64,000 bases of DNA. Source: Hydrogeniiclostridium mannosilyticum (lineage in GTDB: Bacteria; Bacillota; Clostridia; Oscillospirales; Acutalibacteraceae). The translations under genes and the position numbers were made by a program. Positions 18,730 through 28,069 of the stretch are shown piece after piece. The stretch's first letter is position 1; each line of letters begins with the position of its first letter. The stretch covers positions 310,001-374,000 of the forward strand of contig NZ_QLYR01000001.1 of assembly GCF_003268275.1 (NCBI RefSeq). Direction: 5' to 3'. A model generated the notes under the pieces. The model was given only the letters and a program-made list of their open reading frames with translations. It did not search any database and was not told the DNA's origin.

Positions 18730-19878
18730 ATGAAACGAACTTTAAGCGCTGATAAACTACAAATGATTACACAGCACACACAGGAACGAATTGACCGGGG
18801 AGAAATTTCCGGCTCCGTTTCTCTGGTTGCCCAGGATGGCAAGCTACTCTATGCCAAGGCGCAGGGCTACGCCAATTATACCCGAAAAGTGCCCCTGAAA
18901 ACCGATACCATCTTCCGTTTGGCCTCCATGACCAAGCCCATCATCGGCGTCGCAGTCATGCAGCTTGAAGAGCAGGGGAAGCTCTCTTTGGACGGCCCGC
19001 TCTCCCGCTATATCCCTGAATTTGCCGGGCTTCAGGCCTGTGAAAGCGGGAAGCTCGTTGCCGTGAACCGCGAAATCATGATCCGGGATCTGCTTTCTCA
19101 CAGCTGCGGCCTTGGCCAGGAGGAACAGGGCTTACAGTATATTGCTGAAAACCTCCCCATCGGCCCAAACGACACGCTTGCCTCCTATGTTCCAAAATTG
19201 GCGCAGGTCCCCTTGGACTTCCAGCCCGGGACCAAAACAGGCTATAGCCCTATGGCGGCCTTCGACATTCTCGCCCGCGTTGTAGAAATTGTCTCCGGGC
19301 AAACCGTCGACCATTATTTACGGGATCACATCTTTATCCCGCTGGACATGAGAGATACCGCATTTGTTCTGACCGGCGCGCAAAAGTCACGCCTGGTAGA
19401 AATGACCGACCATGTGGGCGGCGTCCTCACCGGGGTCTCCGATGACGAGGGGAGCTTCCCCGGGGACATGTGCTCTGACCACTACTTCTGCGGCGGCGGC
19501 GGACTCTACAGCACGGCTGAAGACTATCACCGCTTCGCTCAGATGCTGCTTGGCGCGGGAAGCTATCAAGGCAGACAGCTGCTGCGCCCGGAGACTGTTG
19601 AAAAAATGCGGACACCGCAGCTGCCCTTCGATATTCCAGGCCGCGGCCCCGGCGAGATTTGGGGGCTCAGCATGCGGGTAATTACCGGCGAAGAAAATCC
19701 GTCCCCGCATCCCGCAGCACACAGCTTTGGCTGGAGCGGCGCGTGGGGAACACATTTTTGGGTGGACCCTGATAATTGCCTGACAGCCGTACGCATGATT
19801 AACCTCATCGACGCTGGCGGCGCCGGCGCTATTACCGCCCGTGAACTGGAGCAGGATGTTACCGATGCCCTGAAGTAA
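18730..19878 (+). CDS. Serine hydrolase, beta-lactamase class C / family VIII esterase fold
   Basis: 382 residues starting at ATG 18730. The nucleophile motif SxxK is SMTK in RLASMTKPIIG, and the Tyr motif is YSP in TKTGYSPMAAFD. The C-terminal HSFGWSGAWGTHFWVDP replaces the KTG motif as is usual in esterase-like members. No signal peptide is visible, so it acts inside the cell; this argues against resistance and for an esterase or peptidase. Transcribed alone, with an extended -10 (TGCTATACT, 18667-18674) upstream and a strong terminator downstream. Confidence 0.9.
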   Translation: MKRTLSADKLQMITQHTQERIDRGEISGSVSLVAQDGKLLYAKAQGYANYTRKVPLKTDTIFRLASMTKPIIGVAVMQLEEQGKLSLDGPLSRYIPEFAGLQACESGKLVAVNREIMIRDLLSHSCGLGQEEQGLQYIAENLPIGPNDTLASYVPKLAQVPLDFQPGTKTGYSPMAAFDILARVVEIVSGQTVDHYLRDHIFIPLDMRDTAFVLTGAQKSRLVEMTDHVGGVLTGVSDDEGSFPGDMCSDHYFCGGGGLYSTAEDYHRFAQMLLGAGSYQGRQLLRPETVEKMRTPQLPFDIPGRGPGEIWGLSMRVITGEENPSPHPAAHSFGWSGAWGTHFWVDPDNCLTAVRMINLIDAGGAGAITARELEQDVTDALK

Positions 19879-19897
19879 AACAAAGCCTGTCTATAGC

Positions 19898-19945
19898 AAG
19901 GGGATGCCCCCGGTTTAAATTAAACCGGGGGCATCCCCTTCTTAT
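19898..19945 (+). terminator. Long perfect-stem terminator
   Basis: Twenty-bp perfect inverted repeat (19898-19917 with 19921-19940) with a 3-base loop, followed by a T-rich stretch. It lies between the convergent serine hydrolase and YhgE-like gene and could stop both. Confidence 0.85.
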
Positions 19946-19976
19946 TATTCCAAAGGAAAACTTATAAGCAAATCAT

Positions 19977-22121
19977 TTACGCAAACAGGTTCCGAATTCT
20001 TTCCCAAAAGCCGGGCTGCTCCTGTGCGGCAGCGTCGTTGCGACTGTCTGCTTTAGCCTGTTTAGCCTCGGGGTTCGTTGTCTTCATTACAAACTTGACG
20101 CTGCAATCCATATTTTCTCCACAACCCGTATAGCTGTCATATTGCTCGGACTGCTTCTTCATCTGCTTTGCTACCTGTTCAATCACTTTAAAGCGTTTAA
20201 GCAGCTCATTCTGCGTGAGCTTTTCAATCCCTTCAGATGCATAGGCCTGCATACCATCATTCAAGGTCCGGGCTCCGTTTTTCAACTCACCTGCGCCCTG
20301 CTGAAATTGGCCCAGCGCACTGTCCAGCTGCGCGCTTGCCGAAGTCAGCTCCGAAATACCGCCATCCAGTGAGCCAACCCCTTTTTTCAACGCTCCTGCC
20401 CCTTCGTTAAGCTTCCTGGCGCCGCCTGCCAGATCACCCGCACCTTGTGCCAGGCCATTGACAGCACCAACCACGGTATTCTGGTCTGCAGGGTCCTTCG
20501 CATTATAGAGGCTGCCAGTCAACCGGCCCATATCGCCCAACAGCTGATCCGCCAAACTGCCGGCTTCCTCAAATTCCCCGAACAGGGCTTCAAGCGGGCT
20601 GAGGTCAATCTTTTTCAGGGCGGCGGCCACCTGCTCCTGTGCCTGCTGTTTGGCATCCGCCATGCCGTCGACCACTCCCTGCGCGATGGCCTCTGTATCT
20701 ACGCTGGTATCAATTGCCTGATTAACCGCCTGAATAACCGCCTGTTGCTGCTCACTGTTCAAACCGACTTGGGGCAATATTTTTTGCAGCGCACCCGCAG
20801 CAGCCTGTTTGGAGTACTGAACCGATGCATCCGCGCCGGCCTTGGCCGCGCCAGAGGCCGCCTGATCAAATACCGCGCCTACTCCATTATACAGCTCGCC
20901 CGAAAGCGCCTCCATGTCCGGCAGCGTTAATCCTGACACCTCCTGCTGCAGGCTCTGCAGTTTCACTTGCAGGGTCCCCTGCAGCTGGGCGGCGCTTGTC
21001 AGTCCAGGCACCAGCTGCGTGTTTAATTTATTTTGCAGCAGCCCCAGATTGCCGGAGAGCGTGCCGGCGCCGTTCATCAGGCTGTCTGTCCCGCCGGCTA
21101 AGCGCTCCACCGCCGATACCGCCTGCTTCGAGCCGCTGTTTGCCTCCAGCATGCCGTTATAAAAGGCCTGGTAGCTGGAGATCATTTCGCCCAGCTTACC
21201 CGCTATCAGATCCACAGCTTCGTCCAACTTCTGAGTACCCTCCGTCAGCTCGTCCGTTGCTGCCTGCAATTGATCCAGGTTGTCGTAGAGTTCATTCAGC
21301 TCCGGCAGGCCGCCTTCCTGCCTTAAGGCCTCCATACTGGTTGCGCAGGCCATCATGATGCCTGGCATGGTAAAGTTATCGGTATCCGCTTCAATAACTA
21401 CCGTATCCAAAAGGTAAGCGTTGATTTTTTCCAGCTCTCCGGTCAGCAAGCCGTCAAAGCTCTGTCTCATGCCGGGCAGAGCTATGAAGCACGCCAGCTG
21501 GTTGGAACTGTCCGTCTGTACCGTTCCATGCTCGGCCTTAATATTCGTAAAATGATCGGCAGAAAGATCCGCCGCTACAACCGTCGCAAAAGGCGTATAA
21601 ATTTCTCTTTCCTCTCCGTCAATCACCGCCGTGCTCTTTTCATGGTTCGTCAGGGCAATCCTAATCGTCACATGGCCGCTTTTTCCTACCAGCTCCCCAG
21701 CGGCAACCGGCTGCCCGTCAAGCTCATAGGTAATTTCAGCGGTCACCGGCGGCGTGCTGTCCGTTGTCCCCTGATAATAAATATCATGGTCCGTGGTGTT
21801 CCAAACAAGCTCGTCGCCGTTTATAGCCGGTTGTACATCACTCTTCAGGTTCTGTATGTCCTTTAGGTTGCTCTTGTCCTTTATATTGGCCAGTCCGTTG
21901 TCGTTGTGAAGCCAATCGCTGACAATCTGCTTTTCTACGGAACCATCCGCATTTAAAATAACAAACACATTTTCATCTTTCCGGGTTTGCCCGGAAACCT
22001 CCGCAGCCTCCTTTTGCCGCTCTGAGGCAGCGGAAGGCTCCACCGCACTAGCCGGAACAGCGACACTGCACAATAGGCATGCGCTTAAAATACACGCTAA
22101 TGCCTTTCCCGATTTTTTCAT
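19977..22121 (-). CDS. YhgE/Pip-like secreted coiled-coil protein, MMPL partner
   Basis: 714 residues from ATG 22121 (AGGAGCG upstream); the start overlaps the exporter stop by 4 bp. A signal peptide is clear: KKSGKALACILSACLLCSVAVPASA. The central part has many GA/LNxG-type heptads (LAQGAGDLAGGARKLNEGAG, LKKGVGSLDGGISEL, LKNGARTLNDG), characteristic of the X-x-x-LxxG repeat proteins of the YhgE/Pip group, here without the usual multi-TM ends. The C-terminus has two Cys (SYTGCGENMDC). Coupling to the MMPL gene suggests an extracytoplasmic adaptor of that exporter. Confidence 0.8.
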   Translation of the reverse strand: MKKSGKALACILSACLLCSVAVPASAVEPSAASERQKEAAEVSGQTRKDENVFVILNADGSVEKQIVSDWLHNDNGLANIKDKSNLKDIQNLKSDVQPAINGDELVWNTTDHDIYYQGTTDSTPPVTAEITYELDGQPVAAGELVGKSGHVTIRIALTNHEKSTAVIDGEEREIYTPFATVVAADLSADHFTNIKAEHGTVQTDSSNQLACFIALPGMRQSFDGLLTGELEKINAYLLDTVVIEADTDNFTMPGIMMACATSMEALRQEGGLPELNELYDNLDQLQAATDELTEGTQKLDEAVDLIAGKLGEMISSYQAFYNGMLEANSGSKQAVSAVERLAGGTDSLMNGAGTLSGNLGLLQNKLNTQLVPGLTSAAQLQGTLQVKLQSLQQEVSGLTLPDMEALSGELYNGVGAVFDQAASGAAKAGADASVQYSKQAAAGALQKILPQVGLNSEQQQAVIQAVNQAIDTSVDTEAIAQGVVDGMADAKQQAQEQVAAALKKIDLSPLEALFGEFEEAGSLADQLLGDMGRLTGSLYNAKDPADQNTVVGAVNGLAQGAGDLAGGARKLNEGAGALKKGVGSLDGGISELTSASAQLDSALGQFQQGAGELKNGARTLNDGMQAYASEGIEKLTQNELLKRFKVIEQVAKQMKKQSEQYDSYTGCGENMDCSVKFVMKTTNPEAKQAKADSRNDAAAQEQPGFWERIRNLFA

Positions 22122-24196
22122 GACTGAACACGCTCCTTTTTCTGAATCCAGTGAAACGTTGTATACTTGATTACAGGCGCACAGAGGATGAGCAACGCCG
22201 GTAAAACAATTAATATGACCACCATGCTGATCAAGGCCCCGCGGCTGATAAGCAGGCACAGGCTTTGTATCAGCTCCATCCTGGAAACAGCCGCCACGCC
22301 GATTGTCGCCGCAAAAAAGGTAAGCCCGCTTGTGAGTATGCTTTGGCTGCAATTTTCAATGGACCGCTGCACCGCCTCTTTCGTCGAACAGCCGTGATTC
22401 AATTCCTCGCGGAACCTGGTGGTCATCAGGATAGCATAATCCACGGTAGCGCCAAGTTGAATGGTACCGATTACAATACTCGCGATAAACGGCAGCGTCG
22501 TCCCTGAAAAATAAGGTATGCCCATATTAATCATGATGGCGCTTTCAATAGAGGCCACCAGCAGCACCGGAATAGACGCACTGCGAAACACAACGCAGAT
22601 AATCAAAAAGACCGCGGCTATGGAGGCGATGTTGACATTCCTGAAATCAACGTCCGCAACCTCAATCAAGTCTTTTGTCATTGCGCCCTCGCCGCTGATT
22701 TTCCCCTGCGGGTCAAATGATTTGACAATCCGGTTCATTTCATTGAGCTGAGCATTCTGCTCGTCCGATCCGCTCTTGTAGCTGCTGTTTGCCAGCAGCA
22801 TCCGTTTTCCCCCCGCATGGAAAATGTTTTGAACATCCTGCGGCACCATTTCTTCCGGAATCCCTCCCCCCAGAAACTTTTCATAGCTGAGAACCTGCGT
22901 TATACCGCCTACTTTTTCCAATTCTCCGGACAGTCTCTGCATTTGGCTGTTGGTAAGGTCGTCATCCACTAACACAAAATGGGTAGTCGTCATATTGAAA
23001 TCCTCTTTTAGGCGGTTTGTTCCGACAATACTGTCCATATCCTGCGGCAGGCTGTCAAACAGGGTGTAATAAACCGGGGTTTTAGCCTGTGCCGCCGCAA
23101 AGGGAATAAAGATGATAAGGAAAACCGCCAGAATAGGAATTGGATGCTTCACCACAAAATGAGATACCCGGGACAGCCGTGGAATAAAGGTGCGGTGTGT
23201 AAAGCGCAGCGCTTTATCAAAGGTCATCAGCAACGCCGGTAAAATGGTAATGGTGCAAACAACGCCTAAAAATACACCCTTGGCCATAACAATGCCAATA
23301 TCCCTGCCAAGGGTCAGGCTCATGGTACACATAGCCAGGAAGCCTGCGATGGTGGTTAGAGACGATGCGGTGATTGAGGTAAAGGTGCTGCAAATTGCCC
23401 GGACCATTGCCTCCTCGTTGGGGCAGCTCTGCTTTTCTTCTTCATAGCGGTGCAATAGGAAAATGCTAAAATCCATCGTGACGCCAAGCTGCAGCACTGT
23501 CGCCAGAGCCTGCGTAATGTAAGAAATCTGTCCCAAAAAGATATTGGTCCCGAAATTGTAAACAATGGGAAAAAATATGCCGACGATGAAAAGCAACGGA
23601 ACCAGAGTACTTTTCATGCTGAGGAAAAGGATTAGCAGACTAAACCCCACCGCGCAGAGAATGTACAGCGGCATTTCAGAGTTGACCAGCTGTTTTGTGT
23701 CCGCCATAATTGCAGACATTCCGCCGATGAAGCAATGCTCCTGCACGGTTGCCTTCATCTGCGCCAGCGCATTCATTGTAGAAGCACTGGCGCTGGAACC
23801 AGTGAACTTTACCAGCAGCATGGTTGCGCCATCCTCATTGTAGAAAAACTTTTGTATGTCCTCCGGAAGCATCTCTTTTGGAACGGACACGTCCACCAGG
23901 TCACTGGTCCAAATGACCTGATCCACCCCTTCTATGCCTTCCAGCGCTTCCTTTAGCTTTAGCGTCTCCGCCGTGGGCATATTTTCCAGCGTGACCATTG
24001 CCGTACTTGCCGTCTTAAAATCCTGGTCCAGGATCTGTTGGCCTACCATGGAGTCCAGGTCTTCCGGCAAATAGGACAGAATGTCGTAATTGACCCTTGT
24101 TCCCAGCATACCAAGCACGGAGGGAATCAACAAAATGATTGCGATTACCAAAACCGCCTTACGGTGTTTCACAATCAAGCGTGCCCATACTTTCAT
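22118..24196 (-). CDS. MMPL/RND-family exporter
   Basis: 692 residues with two similar halves: each has one TM helix, an extracytoplasmic loop of about 140 residues (from LPEDLDSMVG and LPQDMDSIVG), then a five-TM sterol-sensing-like block. TMDFSIFLLHRYEEE and ATVDYAILMTTRFREE, placed equivalently in the two halves, carry the conserved Asp of the proton relay and the cytoplasmic arginine turn. MMPL proteins export lipids or hydrophobic drugs. Its promoter overlaps TetR-type operators, so expression is likely induced by a ligand of the divergent regulator. Confidence 0.92.
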   Translation of the reverse strand: MKVWARLIVKHRKAVLVIAIILLIPSVLGMLGTRVNYDILSYLPEDLDSMVGQQILDQDFKTASTAMVTLENMPTAETLKLKEALEGIEGVDQVIWTSDLVDVSVPKEMLPEDIQKFFYNEDGATMLLVKFTGSSASASTMNALAQMKATVQEHCFIGGMSAIMADTKQLVNSEMPLYILCAVGFSLLILFLSMKSTLVPLLFIVGIFFPIVYNFGTNIFLGQISYITQALATVLQLGVTMDFSIFLLHRYEEEKQSCPNEEAMVRAICSTFTSITASSLTTIAGFLAMCTMSLTLGRDIGIVMAKGVFLGVVCTITILPALLMTFDKALRFTHRTFIPRLSRVSHFVVKHPIPILAVFLIIFIPFAAAQAKTPVYYTLFDSLPQDMDSIVGTNRLKEDFNMTTTHFVLVDDDLTNSQMQRLSGELEKVGGITQVLSYEKFLGGGIPEEMVPQDVQNIFHAGGKRMLLANSSYKSGSDEQNAQLNEMNRIVKSFDPQGKISGEGAMTKDLIEVADVDFRNVNIASIAAVFLIICVVFRSASIPVLLVASIESAIMINMGIPYFSGTTLPFIASIVIGTIQLGATVDYAILMTTRFREELNHGCSTKEAVQRSIENCSQSILTSGLTFFAATIGVAAVSRMELIQSLCLLISRGALISMVVILIVLPALLILCAPVIKYTTFHWIQKKERVQS

Positions 24197-24246
24197 ATTT
24201 GCCTCATCTCCTTATAGAATAGCGCTGACCGCCTTTAACGTGTATT

Positions 24247-24275
24247 AGTATAAATCAGAATTGACTAACAGTCAA
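24247..24275 (-). promoter_or_regulatory. Promoter of the MMPL operon
   Basis: Leftward TTGACT (24275-24270), 17-base spacer, TATACT (24252-24247). The -35 box is one arm of operator 1, so a bound repressor would block polymerase. Confidence 0.8.
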
Positions 24276-24325
24276 TTAATTAAATGACCAACAGTCACGA
24301 AATAAACAAATTGACTTTTAGTCAA
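24261..24325. promoter_or_regulatory. Three TetR-type operator palindromes
   Basis: Pattern TTGACTNNNAGTCAA occurs at 24261-24275 (perfect), 24285-24297 (TGACCAACAGTCA, one arm imperfect) and 24311-24325 (perfect). Centres are about 23 and 27 bp apart. They lie between the MMPL operon and the TetR gene, the usual place for autoregulated repressor sites. Confidence 0.85.
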
Positions 24326-24349
24326 TATCACAAAAAAATAAGAAGGGAC

Positions 24350-24378
24350 TTGGCAGCCCCTTTTTTATCGTTTATACT
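24350..24378 (+). promoter_or_regulatory. Promoter of the TetR gene
   Basis: TTGGCA (24350-24355), 17-base spacer, TATACT (24373-24378). The ATG follows 22 bases later; the nearest operator ends 24 bp upstream of the -35. Confidence 0.7.
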
Positions 24379-24400
24379 ACAAATGTGGAGATGATGGACA

Positions 24401-24991
24401 ATGGGCGCTCATTTGGAACAACAAAAGCAAGAAAAAAAACAGAATCTATTACAGTCTGCCTATGCACTGTTCATGGAAAAAGGCGTAGTAAAAACCTCCA
24501 TTGATGAAATTGTGCAAAAGGCCAATGTCGCCAAGGGTACTTTTTACCTCTATTTTAAGGATAAAAAGGAGATCCTCGCGGCCCTGGTCGAAAAAACCAG
24601 CTATACCATTCTAAACGAAGCTTATTTATATGCCCGCGCACATGATACAAACGATTTTGTGGAAAATGTCATTCACTTTGCAGACTATATTGTCGAGTAT
24701 TTCAAACGCAACAAGCTTGTACTCAAGCTTTTGGAGCGCAACTTTTCCTGGCCCACGTTTGAGGAGGGGTTCAAAAGTTCGGGAGACCCGCTTTTTCGCG
24801 AGCTTATGTTGGCACTGAACGCCAGCCCATTCATGAAGAAGCACAGCCCCGAAGAGGCCTTTCGGTTGATTTTCGTCTTGGTTGAGATGTGCGGCTCTGT
24901 CTGTTACGCCTCTATTATTGAGGAACGCCCCGGCAACATCGACCAGATGAAGCCGATTCTTTACGACATTATCCGCAAGGCCCTCCAATAA
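24401..24991 (+). CDS. TetR/AcrR-family repressor
   Basis: 196 residues. The N-terminal helix-turn-helix is TSIDEIVQKANVAKGTFYLYFKDKKEILAALVE, quoted here only as its hallmarks VAKGTFYLYF and KKEIL. The rest is a helical ligand and dimer domain without recognisable family. It stands divergent from the MMPL exporter and three operators, so it most likely represses that operon and itself. A strong hairpin terminator follows. Confidence 0.92.
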   Translation: MGAHLEQQKQEKKQNLLQSAYALFMEKGVVKTSIDEIVQKANVAKGTFYLYFKDKKEILAALVEKTSYTILNEAYLYARAHDTNDFVENVIHFADYIVEYFKRNKLVLKLLERNFSWPTFEEGFKSSGDPLFRELMLALNASPFMKKHSPEEAFRLIFVLVEMCGSVCYASIIEERPGNIDQMKPILYDIIRKALQ

Positions 24992-24994
24992 GCA

Positions 24995-25030
24995 AAAACA
25001 TCGCAGAAAATTTTCTGCGATGTTTTTTAT
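24995..25030 (+). terminator. Terminator after the TetR gene
   Basis: Sixteen-bp perfect inverted repeat (24995-25010 with 25011-25026) with core CATCGCAGAAAA, running into a T tract. Bidirectional with the histidine-kinase gene that ends at 25076. Confidence 0.8.
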
Positions 25031-25075
25031 TTCCCAGCACGAGCGGGCATATTGAATCCTTTTTTATTGAACCTC

Positions 25076-27310
25076 TCAGAAAGCCCCGTAATCCTTCGGG
25101 CCGTCTTCCTGCACGGAAATATCCGTATAATCCAGAGATTCCAAGCCCCGAATACCCGCCTCTCCCCCTCGCGGCAGCGGTAAATGGACTGGCGACTGTG
25201 GAGCCTCCTCAGCTGGCTCCACCTCCACCGGGTGCGGCGGGTCGATCTTAAGCAACGGAAAGCTGACCTGAACCGTGAACAAGTCGGCCTCTGTCCGGAT
25301 GGCAAAGGCGCCGCCGCATGCCTCGGTAAAGCTGCGTGCAATCGACAACCCCAGACCGCTTCCACCATCGCTCCGGCTCGCATCTCCCCGGACAAACCGC
25401 TCGGAAAAATCCACGCCCTCCGGCACCTCAAATTTAGAAATATTCTTGACCTCCACCATCGCCCGGCCACTTTCAAGCTTAACCGCCACATAGACCCTTG
25501 AACCCTCCAGTGAATACTGAAGCGCATTCTGCACTAAGTTCTGAAACACCCGGTACAGGCGCTGGCCATCGGCATAAATCATCGCGGGTTGCTGCGGGTA
25601 GGCCGTTTTGAACACCAGCGGCGCGTTGGAAATCGGCTCTTCCAGCTCCGCCATCGTCTGTTTAATAAGCTTTACAAGGTCCAGCTGTTCCATATGCAGT
25701 TCAATATTGCCAGTGGAAGCCTTACTAATATCAAATACATCCTGCACCATAAATTTCAGCCGGGTCGCCTTTCGGTCTAAAATACGGATATAGTCTAAAA
25801 CATGCTCCGGCAGCCCTTCCTCCTGCTTTAACAGCTCCACATAGCTGATGATTGACGTGAGCGGCGTTTTAATATCGTGGGAAACATTGGTAATCAGTTC
25901 AATCTTCATCCGTTCGCTTTTCAGCTGGCGTTCCACCGCCTGCTGGATTCCCTCGGCGATTGAATTCAGACTGTTTGCCGCGGCACAAAGATCCGCATCG
26001 CTCTTTAAAAATAAGGGATGCCCTTCCGATACACCGCTGCGGATCAATTCAATCTGGTTCAGCAGCAAGCCCAGGTCATTGACTGTTTGTACATATTTTC
26101 TGCGGAACAGGTAGACAATCCCAGCAATCCCGGTCAGCGTCAGAATAAAGAAGAAAAACGAGAGCATCGACAAGCCGGAAAAAGCCGCTATAAAAAACAG
26201 GCCGATCAAGGCTACTCCCGCAACCGCAGCGGCACACTGCCATGCACGCAGCAGCATCTTGCGCTGAACAGGATACCGCTTGTTAAAGCAAAAGATTTTA
26301 TGCACAACCCAGGTTACCGTATTATGGGCATAAAATTTTTTATTATAACGCATATCTGTCAAAATCAGGTAGAGTCCCCACAGGCAAGCACACAGAAGAA
26401 CCACCTCTGCGCCGGCCACTCTGTAAAGCATTGAGGTTATGCAACTCCACGCTGCTATAAAAGCAATAACAGCCGCCGCCAGCTTGACCTCAAACAGGAA
26501 CCAACCCGTAAAACGCGCAAGTTTGCGGTCAAATAAAGCTTTATCCTTTCGCAGCAAAATGTAAGCAATGAACAGGACAGCCATAATCAACACAACGGCA
26601 CCCAATAAGGACAGCACCATCCTCATGTTTTTCTGAGAATTAACAATATCCATCATCCAGTCATTTTGATAGCTGTATGGCACCGGATTTTCCGTTACCA
26701 TCAGCCAAACCTTGAAGTCTTTCTGACTGTTGCTAGTGTACGGCTCATTCTTATAACCGGGCACATACCACTGATTGCCGAAGTCTGAGTGATAGACGCC
26801 GCCGGCTCCATAAATATCAACCAGGCTTCCGTCCTTCTGAATATAGGTCTTTTCTCCGTCAAAATACAACAGAAAGCTATAGCCATCAGGCAGATTCTGC
26901 ACCTGGTCTTTTTGAATGTAGCTGCTGAGGTCATGGCCTGCCTGGTTTTCCCCAATGGTATTTTGCTTATATTGGACAAGATATAACAGGTTTTGGTCAT
27001 TCTCAATACCATCCAGCAGGATATTATCGAGATAGGCCTCCTCGGTTTCAATATTCCAATCTTTTCCATAACGCTGTTCATAGAGCGTCAACACACTGTA
27101 AAGACGGTTTTCAACGTTATTTCGGAACCGCTGAGTATTCTGAAAATTCTCATATGCATAGCTCAGCATATTCTCGCCATCTCTATATTTAGGCAAAAAA
27201 TACGTAAAGCCCAGCAGTACCAATCCTATAAAAATATTTACGGATAGGAAAAAGCATAAAAAAGCAATCACTGGATGCGCCGTTCTACTTTTTTTCGATT
27301 TTGTATCCAA
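25076..27310 (-). CDS. Sensor histidine kinase
   Basis: 744 residues from a TTG start (27310) that overlaps the response-regulator gene by 26 bp. One TM helix near 13-35, an extracytoplasmic domain of about 200 residues, then about five more TM helices (near 237-400), a HAMP-like linker, the phosphoacceptor motif NVSHDIKTPLTSIISYVELL and an ATPase domain with QNLVQNALQYS (N box) and GSGLGLSIARSF (G box). The multi-TM block between sensor and HAMP is longer than in simple kinases. The ligand is unknown; VanS/PhoR-like in the kinase core. Confidence 0.92.
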   Translation of the reverse strand: MDTKSKKSRTAHPVIAFLCFFLSVNIFIGLVLLGFTYFLPKYRDGENMLSYAYENFQNTQRFRNNVENRLYSVLTLYEQRYGKDWNIETEEAYLDNILLDGIENDQNLLYLVQYKQNTIGENQAGHDLSSYIQKDQVQNLPDGYSFLLYFDGEKTYIQKDGSLVDIYGAGGVYHSDFGNQWYVPGYKNEPYTSNSQKDFKVWLMVTENPVPYSYQNDWMMDIVNSQKNMRMVLSLLGAVVLIMAVLFIAYILLRKDKALFDRKLARFTGWFLFEVKLAAAVIAFIAAWSCITSMLYRVAGAEVVLLCACLWGLYLILTDMRYNKKFYAHNTVTWVVHKIFCFNKRYPVQRKMLLRAWQCAAAVAGVALIGLFFIAAFSGLSMLSFFFFILTLTGIAGIVYLFRRKYVQTVNDLGLLLNQIELIRSGVSEGHPLFLKSDADLCAAANSLNSIAEGIQQAVERQLKSERMKIELITNVSHDIKTPLTSIISYVELLKQEEGLPEHVLDYIRILDRKATRLKFMVQDVFDISKASTGNIELHMEQLDLVKLIKQTMAELEEPISNAPLVFKTAYPQQPAMIYADGQRLYRVFQNLVQNALQYSLEGSRVYVAVKLESGRAMVEVKNISKFEVPEGVDFSERFVRGDASRSDGGSGLGLSIARSFTEACGGAFAIRTEADLFTVQVSFPLLKIDPPHPVEVEPAEEAPQSPVHLPLPRGGEAGIRGLESLDYTDISVQEDGPKDYGAF

Positions 27311-27983
27311 TTCCCCACACCACCTTTAAATACTCGGGCTCTTTGGGATTTAATTCAATTTTTTCCCGGATTCTGCGGATGTGAACCATAACGGTATTTT
27401 CGGCGGCAAAAGCGTCCTCCTGCCACACGCGCCGGTAAATTTCTTCCGCCGGAAACACCCGGCCCAGGTTCCTCATAAATAAGTCTACAATCTTCGTTTC
27501 GGTCGCCGTCAGGCGTACCGCCTCCCCATCTACCAGAAGCATGCGGGCATCGGTGTCATAGGTCAGGCGTCCGTTTACAATCACGTTTTTCTGGCTACCG
27601 GCGTTAATATCTCCCAGGCTGGTGTACCTCCTCAGCTGAGAACGCACGCGGGCCGCCAGCTCCATTGGGTTAAAGGGCTTGGTGACATAATCATCCGCGC
27701 CCATCGACAGCCCCAAAATTTTATCGGTATCCTCACTTTTAGCCGAAAGCACAATAATGGGAATATTTCGCCGCTCCCGCAGCTTCAATACCGCAGACAG
27801 CCCATCCATCTTAGGCATCATAATGTCAATAATCATCAGCTGGACCTGGTTTCCTGACGCAAGCTCCAGGGCCTCGAGCCCATCATAGGCGCGCAACACC
27901 TGGTACCCCTCCCGCTCCAGAACAATAGAGATCGCCCGCACAATCTCATGGTCATCATCTACTACCAGCACACATTCATGCAT
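27285..27983 (-). CDS. OmpR-family response regulator
   Basis: 232 residues. Receiver domain: LVVDDDHEIV (acidic pocket), phospho-Asp in LMIIDIMMPKMDG, Ser in IIVLSAKSED and Lys in YVTKPFNPMEL. Winged-helix output domain from about residue 135 with VRLTATETKIVDLF and VMVHIRRIREKIE. Cotranscribed with the kinase. Direct TTACA repeats upstream of its promoter suggest autoregulation. Confidence 0.95.
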   Translation of the reverse strand: MHECVLVVDDDHEIVRAISIVLEREGYQVLRAYDGLEALELASGNQVQLMIIDIMMPKMDGLSAVLKLRERRNIPIIVLSAKSEDTDKILGLSMGADDYVTKPFNPMELAARVRSQLRRYTSLGDINAGSQKNVIVNGRLTYDTDARMLLVDGEAVRLTATETKIVDLFMRNLGRVFPAEEIYRRVWQEDAFAAENTVMVHIRRIREKIELNPKEPEYLKVVWGIGYKIEKK

Positions 27984-28008
27984 GATTTTTCCCCCTCAAA
28001 TTTCTACT

Positions 28009-28036
28009 ATTATAGTATAAAAGCTTCCTCTTACAA
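28009..28036 (-). promoter_or_regulatory. Promoter of the two-component operon
   Basis: Leftward TTGTAA (28036-28031), 18-base spacer, TATAAT (28014-28009). Predicted start about 20 bases before the regulator ATG. Confidence 0.6.
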
Positions 28037-28069
28037 AACGAAACGTAAAAACCTTACATTTTCCTTACA
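28031..28069. promoter_or_regulatory. TTACA direct repeats upstream of the response regulator
   Basis: TTACA occurs at 28031-28035, 28054-28058 and 28065-28069. The last two are spaced 11 bp apart, one helical turn, as in OmpR/PhoP-class binding boxes. Possible autoregulatory site; sequence alone cannot prove binding. Confidence 0.45.

Noticed and set aside
18730-19878. Antibiotic-resistance beta-lactamase
   Set aside because: No signal peptide, no KTG motif and an esterase-type C-terminus; a cytoplasmic esterase or peptidase is more likely.
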